From Alphaproteobacteria bacterium (lineage in GTDB: Bacteria; Pseudomonadota; Alphaproteobacteria; Rhodospirillales; Magnetospirillaceae), in contig JAJPHO010000174.1 in assembly GCA_021325215.1 (NCBI GenBank), positions 79,751-143,750 of the forward strand: 64,000 nt of DNA. The letters are read 5' to 3'. Positions 16,151 to 26,358 of the stretch are shown here, one piece after another. Position 1 is the stretch's first letter; each line of letters begins with the position of its first letter. A program made the position numbers and the translations under genes. Below the pieces are notes generated by a model, which saw nothing but the letters and a program-made list of their open reading frames with translations, was not told the origin of the DNA and searched no databases.

Positions 16151-16678
16151 TCAAGTGTTGAAGGTGACGTAGGTATGACCCGGCTTCAGCTCGTTGAAGA
16201 TCCCTTCAAGCGAGGTATCCGGCGCGGTCACCGACCAGGCGAAGAACTGATCGGTTGTGCCGAGCGTTTGCCCGCATTTGCTCTGCCCGCACCGAAACGG
16301 AGCCGAGCTGGTCACGGTCACCGTCACGCCGAGCTGTGCCGCGAAGGACTCGAAATAGGCAGCGGATTGGCCGCCGCCATTCGCGAACTTCACCACCACC
16401 TGTGCCTGCTGCTCCGCCAAGGTGTTGGCGGCCGGCAAGTTCGGATCGGGCAAAGCGAGCGTCGACTGCCATTCGGGCAGCAGCTGGTCGGTGGTCGCCG
16501 GGAAGGCGTCCAGCAGCAGATTATTCCCGGCTGCCGTGACCCTCTGGAAGCTCGGCGCCAGACCGGTGATGACCGATGTTTGCACCGAGGACGGATCTCT
16601 CGGCCACGCCCGCCCTGGCGGCATGAGCGCCTGAAGGGCTGACACGAAGTCCGTGACTGAAAAGGTCGGAGCACCCAT
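16151..16678 (-). CDS. Mu gp48/YmfQ-like baseplate protein (DUF2313)
   Basis: A 175-residue protein with the family hallmarks: LQALMPPGRAWPRDP near the N-terminus, LLPEWQSTLALPDP in the middle, and a CGQSKCGQTL cysteine pair before HTYVTFNT. In Mu-like phages this protein joins baseplate J with the fibres. The order here (J, gp48, fibres) is canonical. The start at 16678 is 4 bp after the J gene. Confidence 0.85.
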   Translation of the reverse strand: MGAPTFSVTDFVSALQALMPPGRAWPRDPSSVQTSVITGLAPSFQRVTAAGNNLLLDAFPATTDQLLPEWQSTLALPDPNLPAANTLAEQQAQVVVKFANGGGQSAAYFESFAAQLGVTVTVTSSAPFRCGQSKCGQTLGTTDQFFAWSVTAPDTSLEGIFNELKPGHTYVTFNT

Positions 16679-16682
16679 CGCT

Positions 16683-17714
16683 TTACTCCCAGGTGATCGC
16701 GCCAAGCACCGGAACGGCGTTCGCGGCATTGACGATATCGGCCGCCGGCGCGACGATTCCGAACGCCTCGGTGCCTGCCGCCGCGGCGATCGCCGTCTCG
16801 ATGTCGGTAATGAACACTGTCGAACCCAGGTCGCCTTTGGTAGCGAACACCGTGGAGATCGCCGCGGCCACGGCCGCCTGGGCGGTCGCGCCGATACCGG
16901 CCAGCCCCCTGATGGTGAAGGGAACCACATTGGCCGTCGGCGCACAGACATAGACCAGCGCCGTGACGGGCTGCCGCAGATAGATATGGTTCGCCACGGC
17001 GAGCTGGTCGCCGGCCGCCGCCGAGCCGCGCGGCTCGGCCGCCGCTACGCCATTTGTTCCCTGCGGTATGCCACCATGCGCCGCCTCGGTGATGTCCAGC
17101 ATCACGTACACGATGACGGTTCCCACCCCCATGCCGTTCGGCACCACCCAGGCCCGGGTCACGCCAGGAACCTGCAGCGCCCAGGTCTCATAGTCCGACT
17201 GGGAACCACCTTGCGGCGGACTCTGGTAGACCTGCAGCATCCGGCTGCGCAGCGAATCATCCTGTTCCAGATCCGCGCCAGGCGTGATGCTTTCTGTGAC
17301 CGTCCAGTTCGATTGCAGCCCGGCGATCGACGTGCCAAGCACCAGGATCGTCCCGACATCGCAGGTTCCGGCGGCGCCAGGAACAGAAGCGACGAATTGC
17401 ACGGTCGCAGTACCATCCGCGGCCACCTGGACGTCGGACACCGTACTGTAGGCGGCCTGGTCACCACGGACCAACGGCGTGCCGGCCGGGATGTCCTTGC
17501 CCGGCTGACCGGTACCCACCATTGAGGCCTGGCCCTGGAAGGCGACTGCGATCTCGCGCGTTACTCCCCGCAGGCCAGCCCAGCCTTCGAGGAACTCCTC
17601 GGTCGCGGTGAAGGGCACAGCCTGCTGGGAGACGTAGTCGATGTACCCGTAATTCAGGTTCGCCATCTGCGCCAGGACCTTGCCCGTGATCTGCAGGTTG
17701 GAGACCCCTGCCAC
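16683..17714 (-). pseudogene. Baseplate J-like protein, N-terminally truncated
   Basis: The 343-residue open frame matches baseplate J (Mu gp47) from SNLQITGKVLAQMANLNYGYIDYVSQQAVPFTATEEFLEGWAGLRG onward, through the C-terminal ALVYVCAPTANVVPFTI region. Family members normally have ~35-45 further residues before this block. The GTG at 17714 appears to be a chance start inside a fusion junction. The missing part and all upstream head/tail genes seem to have been lost in one deletion. Confidence 0.7.
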
Positions 17715-17889
17715 CCTTGACCTTGGGACCGTCCTCGGCCTCGAACTGGGGCCCGTCGCCCTTGGGCAGCGGCTTCACCTTCGGATCGACCAGGAAGCCG
17801 AGGAGACGCAGACGCTTCTGCGTCGCGAGTTCGCGCTTGTTGACCAGCACCTTCTCGGGCTGGGCGGCTGTGGCTTCTTCGTCCGACAC
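17709..17889 (-). pseudogene. Orphan 5' gene fragment fused to baseplate J
   Basis: A GTG start at 17889 with GAGG upstream encodes about 58 residues: MSDEEATAAQPEKVLVNKRE..., LRLLGFLVDPKVKPLPKGDG, QFEAEDGPKVKG. After that the frame enters baseplate J DNA in the wrong reading frame and loses sense. It looks like the start of a late gene whose body was deleted. The original product is not recognisable. Confidence 0.55.
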
Positions 17890-18023
17890 GACAACAACCT
17901 CAACAACAACAGAAGGTGTTTTTTTATTTTCGACGGTCAGTCAGAACGGGCGCGCGAAATGCCCGTGTTCGCCGGGTCGCCAGGAAGGACCCATGACACC
18001 CCACCCCCCTGGCGACCCGACGT

Positions 18024-18704
18024 CTATCGCCGCGCGCTCGACAGCGCCCTCTTCATCGCGGCGCCGAACTCGATGGCGCCATAGGCAGCGATGACCCGCG
18101 CGGCACGCGGGCGATAGTCCAGGCGTTGATGAACCTCGACGCCGCTGGTCCATTCGACCAGCAGCTTGAGGCTGCCGCGCGCCCTGGCGCCGCTGGCATG
18201 GTTGGCTGCACGGGGCCGGGCGCCGCCATTTGCGTTCCCCGGCCGCTGCCAAATCCCGCTGATCGTGCGGCCATCTCTGAGTTTCACCTTGCCGAAGAAG
18301 ACGTTGGGCTGCGCCTTCATGCGGGCGATCGCGCCCTTCGGCAGATTGCCGTATTGGTTGGTGCGCGCATCGATCGGCACCGGCAAGCCGACCTTGCCGC
18401 GCAGCAACTGGCGTCCGCCATTAAGGAACGGCTGCAGGTACTGCGCCTGAATATCCTTGGCGAAGACCAGCGCCGTCTGCGTCGCCTTGGTCGCGGCCTT
18501 GACGCCGATCGCTCGTTGCGTGAACGGCGTCGGATGATCGAAGGTCTCCGCGATCGCCCGCGTCTCTTCGGCCTGCACCCTCTTCGCCAAGGCGGTCAAG
18601 GTCAGAGCCGACGCATAAGGCAGTTGCTTGCGGGCGAGATCATCGAGCGCCCGCTGTAAGGGCCGGATGTCGGCGCGGATATCGAGCCTGAAAGACCCCG
18701 CCAT
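18024..18704 (-). CDS. Phage minor structural protein, unassigned
   Basis: A 226-residue basic protein, MAGSFRLDIRADIRPLQRALDDLARKQLPYASALTLTALAKRVQ..., resembling phage proteins annotated as minor tail or tail-completion components. The pattern TNQYGNLPKGAIARM is characteristic of that group. The Met at 18704 is preferred over the upstream one at 18731, which lies in the terminator. It is separated from the replication genes by a terminator and probably begins the late region. Confidence 0.6.
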   Translation of the reverse strand: MAGSFRLDIRADIRPLQRALDDLARKQLPYASALTLTALAKRVQAEETRAIAETFDHPTPFTQRAIGVKAATKATQTALVFAKDIQAQYLQPFLNGGRQLLRGKVGLPVPIDARTNQYGNLPKGAIARMKAQPNVFFGKVKLRDGRTISGIWQRPGNANGGARPRAANHASGARARGSLKLLVEWTSGVEVHQRLDYRPRAARVIAAYGAIEFGAAMKRALSSARR

Positions 18705-18711
18705 CGCCGCC

Positions 18712-18753
18712 CCACAAAAGAAAGCGCCCACGATCTGGTAGGACCGTGGGCGC
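18712..18753 (-). terminator. Rho-independent terminator
   Basis: Stem GCGCCCACG/CGTGGGCGC with a 12-nt loop; on the minus strand it is followed by TTTCTTTT. It ends the transcript of the 18823-19341 gene and lies just before the minor structural gene. Confidence 0.8.
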
Positions 18754-18822
18754 AGAAACCGAAATGTAGCGTTTTTATGAGCTAATTCTGTGTGGTCTGT
18801 CGAGAGGAATTTTTACTCGTGT

Positions 18823-19341
18823 TTACTTTTCGTTCTGCAAGGCCAGGATCAGGTCGACCAGCACCTCACGCTGGAGCTGGGCCAACTGCCAGCGCTGCCG
18901 GCTTTTCGGATCTTCCCGCGAGATCTCGTCCCACTTCTTCCGTCTCGGCAGCGCCCGGAAGATCACCACCTTGATCGCGAACCGATCGACCGGCTTGAGC
19001 GTCAGGAGCGTATCGATCACCAGGACGGCGCGGCTGATGGCCTTCGCCGACCGAAGGATCACCGTCCGGCTGTCGGCCGAGATCTCGGTGTCGACCAGAC
19101 CGGCCAGGCCGCACTGACCTCCCCGAAGCGCCGCCGTCGCCGCATCACCGGGAAGCGCCAAGGTGATCCGGAGAGCTTCCCGAACCTCTTCCTCGATTGC
19201 CCGGAGCGCCTCGCCGGTCACCGAGCCGCCGCCGTTGCCGCCGGCCCGGGCTTTCGGCACCACCGGCATCGCCCGGCGATCGGCGCCGAACTCGTTTCCC
19301 ACCACCGCCACCTTCAGCCCCTGACCATTCCGCACCGCCAT
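18823..19341 (-). CDS. Hypothetical phage protein
   Basis: A 172-residue protein of unknown family. A loop of ~35 residues (AMPVVPKARAGGNGGGSVTG) is followed by a helical segment (EALRAIEEEVREALRITLAL) and an alpha/beta part. The ATG at 19341 has a strong AGGAGAGG upstream. It lies just beyond the iteron-like repeats, so it could be replication-linked or the first packaging-related gene. Confidence 0.6.
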   Translation of the reverse strand: MAVRNGQGLKVAVVGNEFGADRRAMPVVPKARAGGNGGGSVTGEALRAIEEEVREALRITLALPGDAATAALRGGQCGLAGLVDTEISADSRTVILRSAKAISRAVLVIDTLLTLKPVDRFAIKVVIFRALPRRKKWDEISREDPKSRQRWQLAQLQREVLVDLILALQNEK

Positions 19342-19358
19342 TTGCCTCTCCTGTCTTG

Positions 19359-19551
19359 GCTGTCTAGGCGTTGGAAGTTCACCTAGACAGCGGAAACCCT
19401 TGCTTTTGCTGGCCTTGTCGAAGCTGTCTAGGTTGTCAGGGTAAAAGTCACATACCGCACACGCACGCTACACGTATGAGGAAAAAATCACCCCGACACC
19501 CCTGACAGTCCCGACACCCCCTTAATTTCCACGGCTCTCACGCTGTCTAGG
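19359..19551. repeat. Iteron-like repeats, candidate prophage replication origin
   Basis: The 10-mer GCTGTCTAGG occurs at 19359-19368, 19423-19432 and 19542-19551, and inverted at 19382-19391. Between them lies an AT-richer stretch (about 19436-19495). The cluster fills the 247-bp gap immediately downstream of the helicase and primase genes. That is a common place for a phage origin; function is inferred only from position and repetition. Confidence 0.5.
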
Positions 19552-19588
19552 CACCTCCTCGCCGCCTCGACAGCCCGGACAGATATCC

Positions 19589-21099
19589 TCAGTCCGTAAG
19601 CTCGAAATCCTCGCTCGGCTCGCCCGACGGTTGCGGCGCTTCCGGGTCGGAACCCCAGTCGATCGGCCAGCGGACCAGATCCTCGAAGTGCTGCCGGCAC
19701 TCGGCCAGATCGGGAATGTGATAGCCCGAGACACGCTTGTAGGTTCGGCTCTTGTCGGCGTTGTGAAGCTCCTCGCCATTCGGCCCGTAAGCCTTCACCC
19801 ACACCTTCTGCCCGCCCTTGAAACCGGCCGGCATCACCTTGCGCAGAGCGATCCCGAACTGCTCTTTCGAGGGGAGGCGCGCCTTGCTCTTGAGCATCTC
19901 CGAATAGGCCCGGAAACTGCGGAAAAGCGCGTCGGTACTAATCTCTCGCCGCCAATCCTCATGCTGCGAAAGAAGCCTTCCCTCTCTCAGGCGATCCATC
20001 CACCAGGCCTGTAGCTCGGTCATCGAGGCGATCTTCTGCTCGAACAACCCTGACGTGCTGGGGATCACCCGCACGTCGACGGACTTGAGATCGTAGGCCA
20101 GCAGATAGGCCAGCAGGTGCGAGCGCCCGCCCGCGTCCATCTCGGTGTCGATCTTCTCGAAGAACTTATGGTCCTGGCGGTTCTCGTTGCCGACGTCGAA
20201 CACGGCGAAGCGCCGCTCGTCGAAGCTGGCCGGCACCACCCAATCGCTGTTCGAGGTGACGATGAGGCGGATCAGGTTGCGGATCGGCGTGGCGTCGACG
20301 CCCTTCTTTTCGAGCAGCTGGACGTGCGACGTGATCAGGCTTTTGAGCCGGCCGTCAGCGACGGGATCGCCGGCCCAGAAGCCCTCCTCGGCCTGCAGCA
20401 GCAGCGCATTGGCCATATGACCATTGAAGCCGCCCGTCAGGTGCTTGGGCTGATCGATGGTGACGTGATGCGAGCCCAGTAGCGAGCCGAAAACCTCGCC
20501 CACCTTCGACTTGCCGCTGCCCTTCTCGCCGCGTACCACCAGGGCCGTGCCCGGCTTCTTCGTCGGCTGCTGGAACATCTGGGCGAACCAGCCCCAGATC
20601 CACTTCTCATGGTCGACATTGCCCCGGGCGACGTTCCGTTTGATGTGATCGTGGAAGTTCGGGAAATGGTCGACGTGATCGAGCGGATTCCTGGCCTTGG
20701 GCGCCGGCTCGACGGCCCATCCGCGCCAGAGGTTGTACCACCCGGGCGGAACGCCTTCGGGAGCCATGGCGACCCCGTCATAGGTTTCACGGCGCGGGTG
20801 CTTCATCCACAGTGTCCCGATCCCGGCGACCCTGTCGGTCTCCCCGTCGAGGTATCGCTCGATATCGAACCGCATGCGGAAGGCGCTGACGGCCAGGAAC
20901 TCGACGGCGGGCCGTCCGTCCCAATCCTGGGTATCGCGCAGCACCCAGCCGTCGCCGCCCATCAGCACGAAGGCATAGGACTTGTTGAGCTTTTCGACCG
21001 CGACCGAGATCTCGTCGTCAGGCTTCGGCGCCTGCCGGCGCGAATTCTGGCGAGCCTTCCCGCTTCGCTTTTTTGCCTCAGAAAGCGGTATCAAATCGC

Positions 21100-21103
<4 letters not shown>
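19589..21103 (-). CDS. Phage SF3/VapE-like helicase (DUF5906)
   Basis: A 504-residue protein. Walker A GEKGSGKS is at 192-199, the Walker B-like LLLQAEEGFW at about 234-243, and the sensor LIVTSNSDWV follows. This order, with GGFNGHMANAL between, fits the DUF5906/primase-associated SF3 helicases of phages and satellites. It should unwind DNA for prophage replication together with the adjacent primase. The start overlaps the primase stop (ATGA). The acidic C-terminus ends a few tens of bases before the iteron cluster. Confidence 0.85.
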
Positions 21104-23012
<1,909 letters not shown>

Positions 23013-23016
<4 letters not shown>

Positions 23017-23225
23017 TTGGGAGCGAACCTCCAAGCCTTCACCTTAGTCGGCGGCAGGCCGTCGCAGAGCAGCCGGAACCAGGCACCGCGAACGGCGTTC
23101 GCGCTGCGGTCCGGAAATTCGGCCGCGATCTTCGAAAAGCTGAACATGGCCCCGACCAGGCGCAGAAGCCGCCGGTCGTCAGCGTCGGACCAGATTGCTT
23201 CAGACGGTGGAGTGGCGGCTTGCAT
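23013..23225 (-). CDS. Small HTH-like protein (Myb/GcrA-type pattern)
   Basis: A 70-residue protein, IWSDADDRRLLRLVGAMFSFSKIAAEFPDRSANAVRGAWFRLL, with the Trp-anchored three-helix pattern of SANT/Myb or GcrA-like DNA-binding domains. It is coupled to the primase by an ATGA overlap and overlaps its upstream neighbour by 26 bp. It may recruit the primase or regulate transcription; this is inference. Confidence 0.6.
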
Positions 23226-23628
23226 CGACCATCTCCTGCTGCCTGGCGGCCTCGGCCCGGTGCATCTCGGCGATCACCGGTCCTTCCTCCTGCTCGATAT
23301 ACGAGGCGACCTGAACCGCCACCGCGATCAGCGAGGGCTTGGTCGCGCCGGTGTCGCTGTCGCTCCAAGGCGACGAAGGCCGATCAGGGAAGAAGCTGGC
23401 CGCGAGATCCACGACGGCCTCGCCGCGCTGCAGAAGCCGGGAGACGAGAAAGGCCTCGTCCTCGGCGGCGATCGCCAGATGAGTGCCGAGCTTTCCGCCC
23501 TTGAGGAACAGCTCGCGGACCTTCCCCTCAGCATCCCAGCCGACGGTCAGCGTCCAAGGAAAGCCATTCCACTGGATCTCGCGGGTGGAATTGCGCCGGC
23601 GTGTCGGAAGCCGTTGACGGTCGATCAC
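23200..23628 (-). CDS. Hypothetical early phage protein
   Basis: A 142-residue protein, WNGFPWTLTVGWDAEGKVRELFLKGGKLGTHLAIAAEDEAFLVSRLLQRG. The strand pattern with a following helix is reminiscent of TSCPD-type domains near ribonucleotide reductases, but key cysteines are absent, so I do not assign it. It is embedded in the overlapping leftward operon. Confidence 0.6.
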   Translation of the reverse strand: MIDRQRLPTRRRNSTREIQWNGFPWTLTVGWDAEGKVRELFLKGGKLGTHLAIAAEDEAFLVSRLLQRGEAVVDLAASFFPDRPSSPWSDSDTGATKPSLIAVAVQVASYIEQEEGPVIAEMHRAEAARQQEMVDASRHSTV

Positions 23629-23840
23629 CGATCGCGCTCCACTTCATAGGCCAGGCCCCGGGCGCGGCCCGCGAGCCACATCAATCCCCGACCGAGGGCC
23701 ATAGGGCCGCCGGCGATCCAGAACAGCATGTCGCCGCTCCATTGCAGGATGCGCACGATCGAGCGCCGCGGCCGGCGCCACCGAGATCCGGTCAGGGTAT
23801 GAAGCGCAAGAAAGCGTGACGAAACGAACGTTCGGGACAT
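23625..23840 (-). CDS. Small basic protein with hydrophobic helix
   Basis: A 71-residue protein. The N-terminal 30 residues are strongly basic (SRWRRPRRSIVRIL), then WSGDMLFWIAGGPMALGRGLMWLAG may insert in a membrane. It overlaps its downstream gene by ATGA. The function is not recognised. Confidence 0.5.
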   Translation of the reverse strand: MSRTFVSSRFLALHTLTGSRWRRPRRSIVRILQWSGDMLFWIAGGPMALGRGLMWLAGRARGLAYEVERDR

Positions 23841-23842
23841 GG

Positions 23843-24151
23843 TCAGTCCTCCTCTTTCGGCGCCGATCGCGCCGCATAGGTATTAGGGGCGGCCTTCGGG
23901 CCGAACGACTTGAGATGAAAAGGGGTGCAGTCGAAGACCGGCCGGTCCTCGCGATCGGCCCTCGACCTGATCGCGACACCAGTTTCATAGCCCGCGACCA
24001 GGTCCGCCTCGTCGGCGCCGAACGGGCAAGGTCCGACGGCACCGATCTTGACGGCTTCGATCCCGGCCCATTGGGCATGGATCTTGCGCGCGAAGGGCTC
24101 TTTGGCCGCGCGGGCGTCCCTGATCAGCTCGTCGAGCTTGTCGCGATTCAT
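23843..24151 (-). CDS. Paralogous early protein A (WAG-AV-GA-CPF family)
   Basis: A 102-residue protein, MNRDKLDELIRDARAAKEPF..., HAQWAGIEAVKIGAVGPCPF, ADEADLVAGYETGVAI. It shares the motif WAG-x2-AV-x2-GA-x(3-4)-CPF-x-A-x-E-x-DLV-x-G with the gene at 24383-24808, showing a local duplication. The upstream extension to 24346 is rejected because the ATG at 24151 overlaps the previous stop. The function is unknown. Confidence 0.65.
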   Translation of the reverse strand: MNRDKLDELIRDARAAKEPFARKIHAQWAGIEAVKIGAVGPCPFGADEADLVAGYETGVAIRSRADREDRPVFDCTPFHLKSFGPKAAPNTYAARSAPKEED

Positions 24152-24408
24152 AGCAGTTGCCCCTGTCTCTGGAAGCCCGACGGCGGAAGCGTGACCCCGC
24201 GGCGCTGCAAGCCACCGCCGGAGGCAATTGGCCGCTCGACCTGGTGTGCCTGGAAATCCGACCAGACATGCTCGGCACACGCCCATTCGCCCGCCTTGCC
24301 GCGCCGCAGATCGACGCCTCGGCCAAAGCAACCGAACTGGCCGCAATCAGGCTTCCAGCAGGTGTGAACGAACGGAGCCACGTCAGAGCGCTCCGCCGAG
24401 GCGGCCAT
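24148..24408 (-). CDS. Small Cys/His-rich hypothetical protein
   Basis: An 86-residue protein with HTCWKPDCGQFGCFG and WACAEHV clusters (four Cys plus His), a plausible zinc site. It sits between the two paralogous genes and overlaps both (26 bp and ATGA). The function is unknown. Confidence 0.6.
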   Translation of the reverse strand: MAASAERSDVAPFVHTCWKPDCGQFGCFGRGVDLRRGKAGEWACAEHVWSDFQAHQVERPIASGGGLQRRGVTLPPSGFQRQGQLL

Positions 24409-24808
24409 ACCGCTCTTCGAACATCACCTCGGCCATCGTCGGGTGATCGGAGAACGCCCAGAGGCGCCCGGTCGGAACACGGGCGGCTATGGGGCCGCCG
24501 TCGGTCACCGATCCCTGCCAGCGGGGCTTCATGCCAAGCTCGACGCCGCGGAGAAACCCGGACACCAGATCCGGCTCGGTCGCATTGAAGGGGCAGATAT
24601 AGTCGGCGCCAACCCGCACGGCCTGTAGGCCGGCCCAGATCGCGACTAGACGCCGCCCCTCCTCAGTCTGCTCGGATCGGGCATCAGCGGTAAGCTGATC
24701 GAGGACCGTCCAGCACACCGCTGGGGGCGGCACAGGCTGGGCGCAGAGTGCAACCGGCTGAGAGGGCGCCGGCCCGGCCGGTGCGCCCTTGATCTTCTCC
24801 CCCCACAT
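24383..24808 (-). CDS. Paralogous early protein B (WAG-AV-GA-CPF family)
   Basis: A 141-residue protein. After a Pro-rich N-terminus it contains LDQLTADARSEQTEEGRRLV, AIWAGLQAVRVGADYICPFN and TEPDLVSGFLRGVEL, collinear with 23843-24151. The C-terminus (VPTGRLWAFSDHPTMAEVMFEERYG) is unique. The Met at 24808 is chosen because the earlier ORF start lies inside the CII-like gene. The function is unknown. Confidence 0.65.
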   Translation of the reverse strand: MWGEKIKGAPAGPAPSQPVALCAQPVPPPAVCWTVLDQLTADARSEQTEEGRRLVAIWAGLQAVRVGADYICPFNATEPDLVSGFLRGVELGMKPRWQGSVTDGGPIAARVPTGRLWAFSDHPTMAEVMFEERYGRLGGAL

Positions 24809-24813
24809 CGCGG

Positions 24814-25305
24814 TTACTCCTGGCCCGAGCCGTTCAGGCGCGCCAGGTGGACCTGCAGCATGTCCTGATAGCGGTTCGCCCGGTCGATTACCTCGGCCAC
24901 TTCCGCGATGCACCGCTTGAGTTCGTGCGCTTCACGGACGCCATCCTCGTCCATCTCGACGACCGACTTGGCGAAGTCGCCGACGCTGCCGGTCAGCTTC
25001 GCCACCATATGGGTCGGATCAAGGACCACCGTGGCCTGCTGCTCGCCGATCGGGACCAGCTCATAGCCGGCGTGACGGGCAAGCTGGCGGGTGACGATCG
25101 GATCGCCGACCTCAGCCTCCAGATCGAGGATCACGTCGGCGGCGAGATGCCATTCGTGGGTGGCCTGGGTGCAGGCGCCGATGGTGGTCTTGTTCACCCG
25201 CGTAATGCTCGCCGAGGCTTCGAGACCGCCTGCCCTTTCGACCAAGCGCCGCGCGGCGGCTTTAAGGGCCAGATAAGCAGCCTGGGGGTGCATACGCGCA
25301 GTCAT
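24814..25305 (-). CDS. CII-like phage regulatory protein
   Basis: A 163-residue protein resembling the CP76-type phage regulatory protein CII: YLALKAAARRLVERAGGLEASASITRVNKTTIGACTQ, then HEWHLAADVILDLEAEVGDPIVTRQLARHAGYELV. The ATG at 25305 has a strong AAGGAGAAA. In other phages such proteins activate lysogeny or early promoters. It is the first well-recognised gene of the leftward operon. Confidence 0.75.
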   Translation of the reverse strand: MTARMHPQAAYLALKAAARRLVERAGGLEASASITRVNKTTIGACTQATHEWHLAADVILDLEAEVGDPIVTRQLARHAGYELVPIGEQQATVVLDPTHMVAKLTGSVGDFAKSVVEMDEDGVREAHELKRCIAEVAEVIDRANRYQDMLQVHLARLNGSGQE

Positions 25306-25487
25306 CGGAATTTCTCCTTAACTTTCCAGATTCCAAGGCCGCCGGCGCATGAGAGGGTGTCTGCGCCACACGGATAACGGGTATTGAGGGATGACAAGGT
25401 CAGGAAGAGATTGCACAGGGACGAGTCGACGGCGCTGCGCGGGGAGCCTATCGTGGCGACCGAGCGGTTTTGAGCCGAACTGGTCAC
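25302..25487 (-). CDS. Possible small coupled ORF
   Basis: A 61-residue frame from GTG 25487 to a stop overlapping the CII-like start. Both ends show GTGA/ATGA overlaps with neighbours, which is the only evidence for it. Composition (Ser/Leu-rich, WKVKEKFR end) gives no family. It could be a spacer. Confidence 0.35.
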   Translation of the reverse strand: MTSSAQNRSVATIGSPRSAVDSSLCNLFLTLSSLNTRYPCGADTLSCAGGLGIWKVKEKFR

Positions 25488-25699
25488 TCCTCGGAGACGT
25501 GGACCTCGCCGATCTCATGATCTTCCCCAGGAAAGCGAAGTTTGGCCGGGTCACCGCCCAGGAAGACGGCGAATTTCTTTGCGGTCTCGATCACCGTCTC
25601 GGCGGTGTCGGTCGACCTGGTGGCGCGGATGGCCAGGATCAGAGCTTCCTTGCGGATCTGGGCGGGCGTTTCGAGCGAATTGGTCTTGTTGAAGTTCAT
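25484..25699 (-). CDS. Hypothetical early phage protein
   Basis: A 71-residue protein: MNFNKTNSLETPAQIRKEAL, ILAIRATRSTDTAETVIETA, KKFAVFLGGDPAKLRFPGED. A helical core with an acidic tail. It is coupled by ATGA to the upstream ORF. No family is recognised. Confidence 0.6.
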   Translation of the reverse strand: MNFNKTNSLETPAQIRKEALILAIRATRSTDTAETVIETAKKFAVFLGGDPAKLRFPGEDHEIGEVHVSEE

Positions 25700-26043
25700 G
25701 CGGCACCTCGAAGGGAGAGAGCAAATTGTTCGACAGCGCTGAGATCGACATCCCCTGCCCGCAGTGCGGCCACAAGACGAAGAAGACCGTCGGCTGGATC
25801 AAGACGCATCACCACCATGTCTGCGGATGCGGCTTCCGGGTCGATCTGGACGCTGACGAGTTGCTTGCCGGGCTTGGCCAGGTCGGTAAGACGCTGGACA
25901 ACCTCCGGCGAACGGTTGGCAAGATCGAGTAGGAGATGGCGAAACGCGCCGATGACCTCTGCAGTCTCGGCGGCGCCTTTGATGATCAACCCTTCGCAGG
26001 GCGGTCCACCTATGAGAAGATCGAGGCCGTTCGAGCGCATCAT
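25696..26043 (-). CDS. Hypothetical early protein, antisense-overlapped
   Basis: A 115-residue frame whose start and stop form ATGA overlaps with both neighbours on the minus strand, suggesting a true operon member. The product is helical (HLLLDLANRSPEVVQRLTDL) with no recognised family. The whole of the plus-strand zinc-ribbon ORF at 25726-25932 lies inside it. Both may be real, or one may be spurious. Confidence 0.5.
   Translation of the reverse strand: MMRSNGLDLLIGGPPCEGLIIKGAAETAEVIGAFRHLLLDLANRSPEVVQRLTDLAKPGKQLVSVQIDPEAASADMVVMRLDPADGLLRLVAALRAGDVDLSAVEQFALSLRGAA
25726..25932 (+). CDS. Small zinc-ribbon protein (nested on opposite strand)
   Basis: A 68-residue protein: MFDSAEIDIPCPQCGHKTKK, TVGWIKTHHHHVCGCGFRVD, then a helix LDNLRRTVGKIE. 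The CPxCG...CxCG pair and the -K-x-GWIK- block match a widespread small hypothetical zinc-ribbon family in proteobacteria and phages. The start is TTG with GAAGGGAGAG upstream. It lies antisense within the 25696-26043 frame. By family resemblance it is the better supported of the two. Confidence 0.65.
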   Translation: MFDSAEIDIPCPQCGHKTKKTVGWIKTHHHHVCGCGFRVDLDADELLAGLGQVGKTLDNLRRTVGKIE

Positions 26044-26252
26044 GCGGCCTGCCCTTCAAGGGCCGGAGCAGCGCCAAAAACGTCCGGCCGCAACCGATGG
26101 CGCGAAATGCCCGTCAGCGCCTCGATCCGAAGCACATATTCAGCGGGAACACGACGCCATTTTTTGACCGTGTGCCGCGAGAGCCCGACCTGAGAGGCAA
26201 GCCACTCAAGGGTATGCCTGTGGGTACGGAGGTATGAGCGCAGTTCTTCCAT
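26040..26252 (-). CDS. Cro-like repressor/regulator
   Basis: A 70-residue protein from ATG 26252: MEELRSYLRTHRHTLEWLAS, QVGLSRHTVKKWRRVPAEYV, LRIEALTGISRHRLRPDVFG. This is a YdaS/Cro-type HTH. A longer frame to 26288 would include the operator at 26261-26281 and is rejected. It is divergent from the CI-like gene and probably starts the leftward early operon. Confidence 0.8.
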   Translation of the reverse strand: MEELRSYLRTHRHTLEWLASQVGLSRHTVKKWRRVPAEYVLRIEALTGISRHRLRPDVFGAAPALEGQAA

Positions 26253-26260
26253 GCATCGAG

Positions 26261-26281
26261 ATGTACCAACGTTTGGTTCAT
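26261..26281. promoter_or_regulatory. Switch operator copy 1
   Basis: A 21-bp quasi-palindrome: ATGTACCAA, CGT, TTGGTTCAT. It matches the two sites at 27504 and 27540 (consensus ATGWACCAA-N3-TTGGTWCAT). It lies 8 bp upstream of the Cro-like start, in the intergenic space shared with the CI-like gene. A degenerate half-site (TTGGTACA) follows at about 26318-26325. Confidence 0.8.
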
Positions 26282-26358
26282 CTAGCAAGGGGCATGCACA
26301 TCATCTTGTAGGGTTCGTTGGTACAGCCGTCCGAACCAGCAAAAGGTACAATGCGTCC

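Noticed and set aside
26251..26358. Extended N-terminus of the CI-like repressor (start at 26251)
   Set aside because: The extension would translate across the operator region; the ATG at 26359 directly precedes the HTH.
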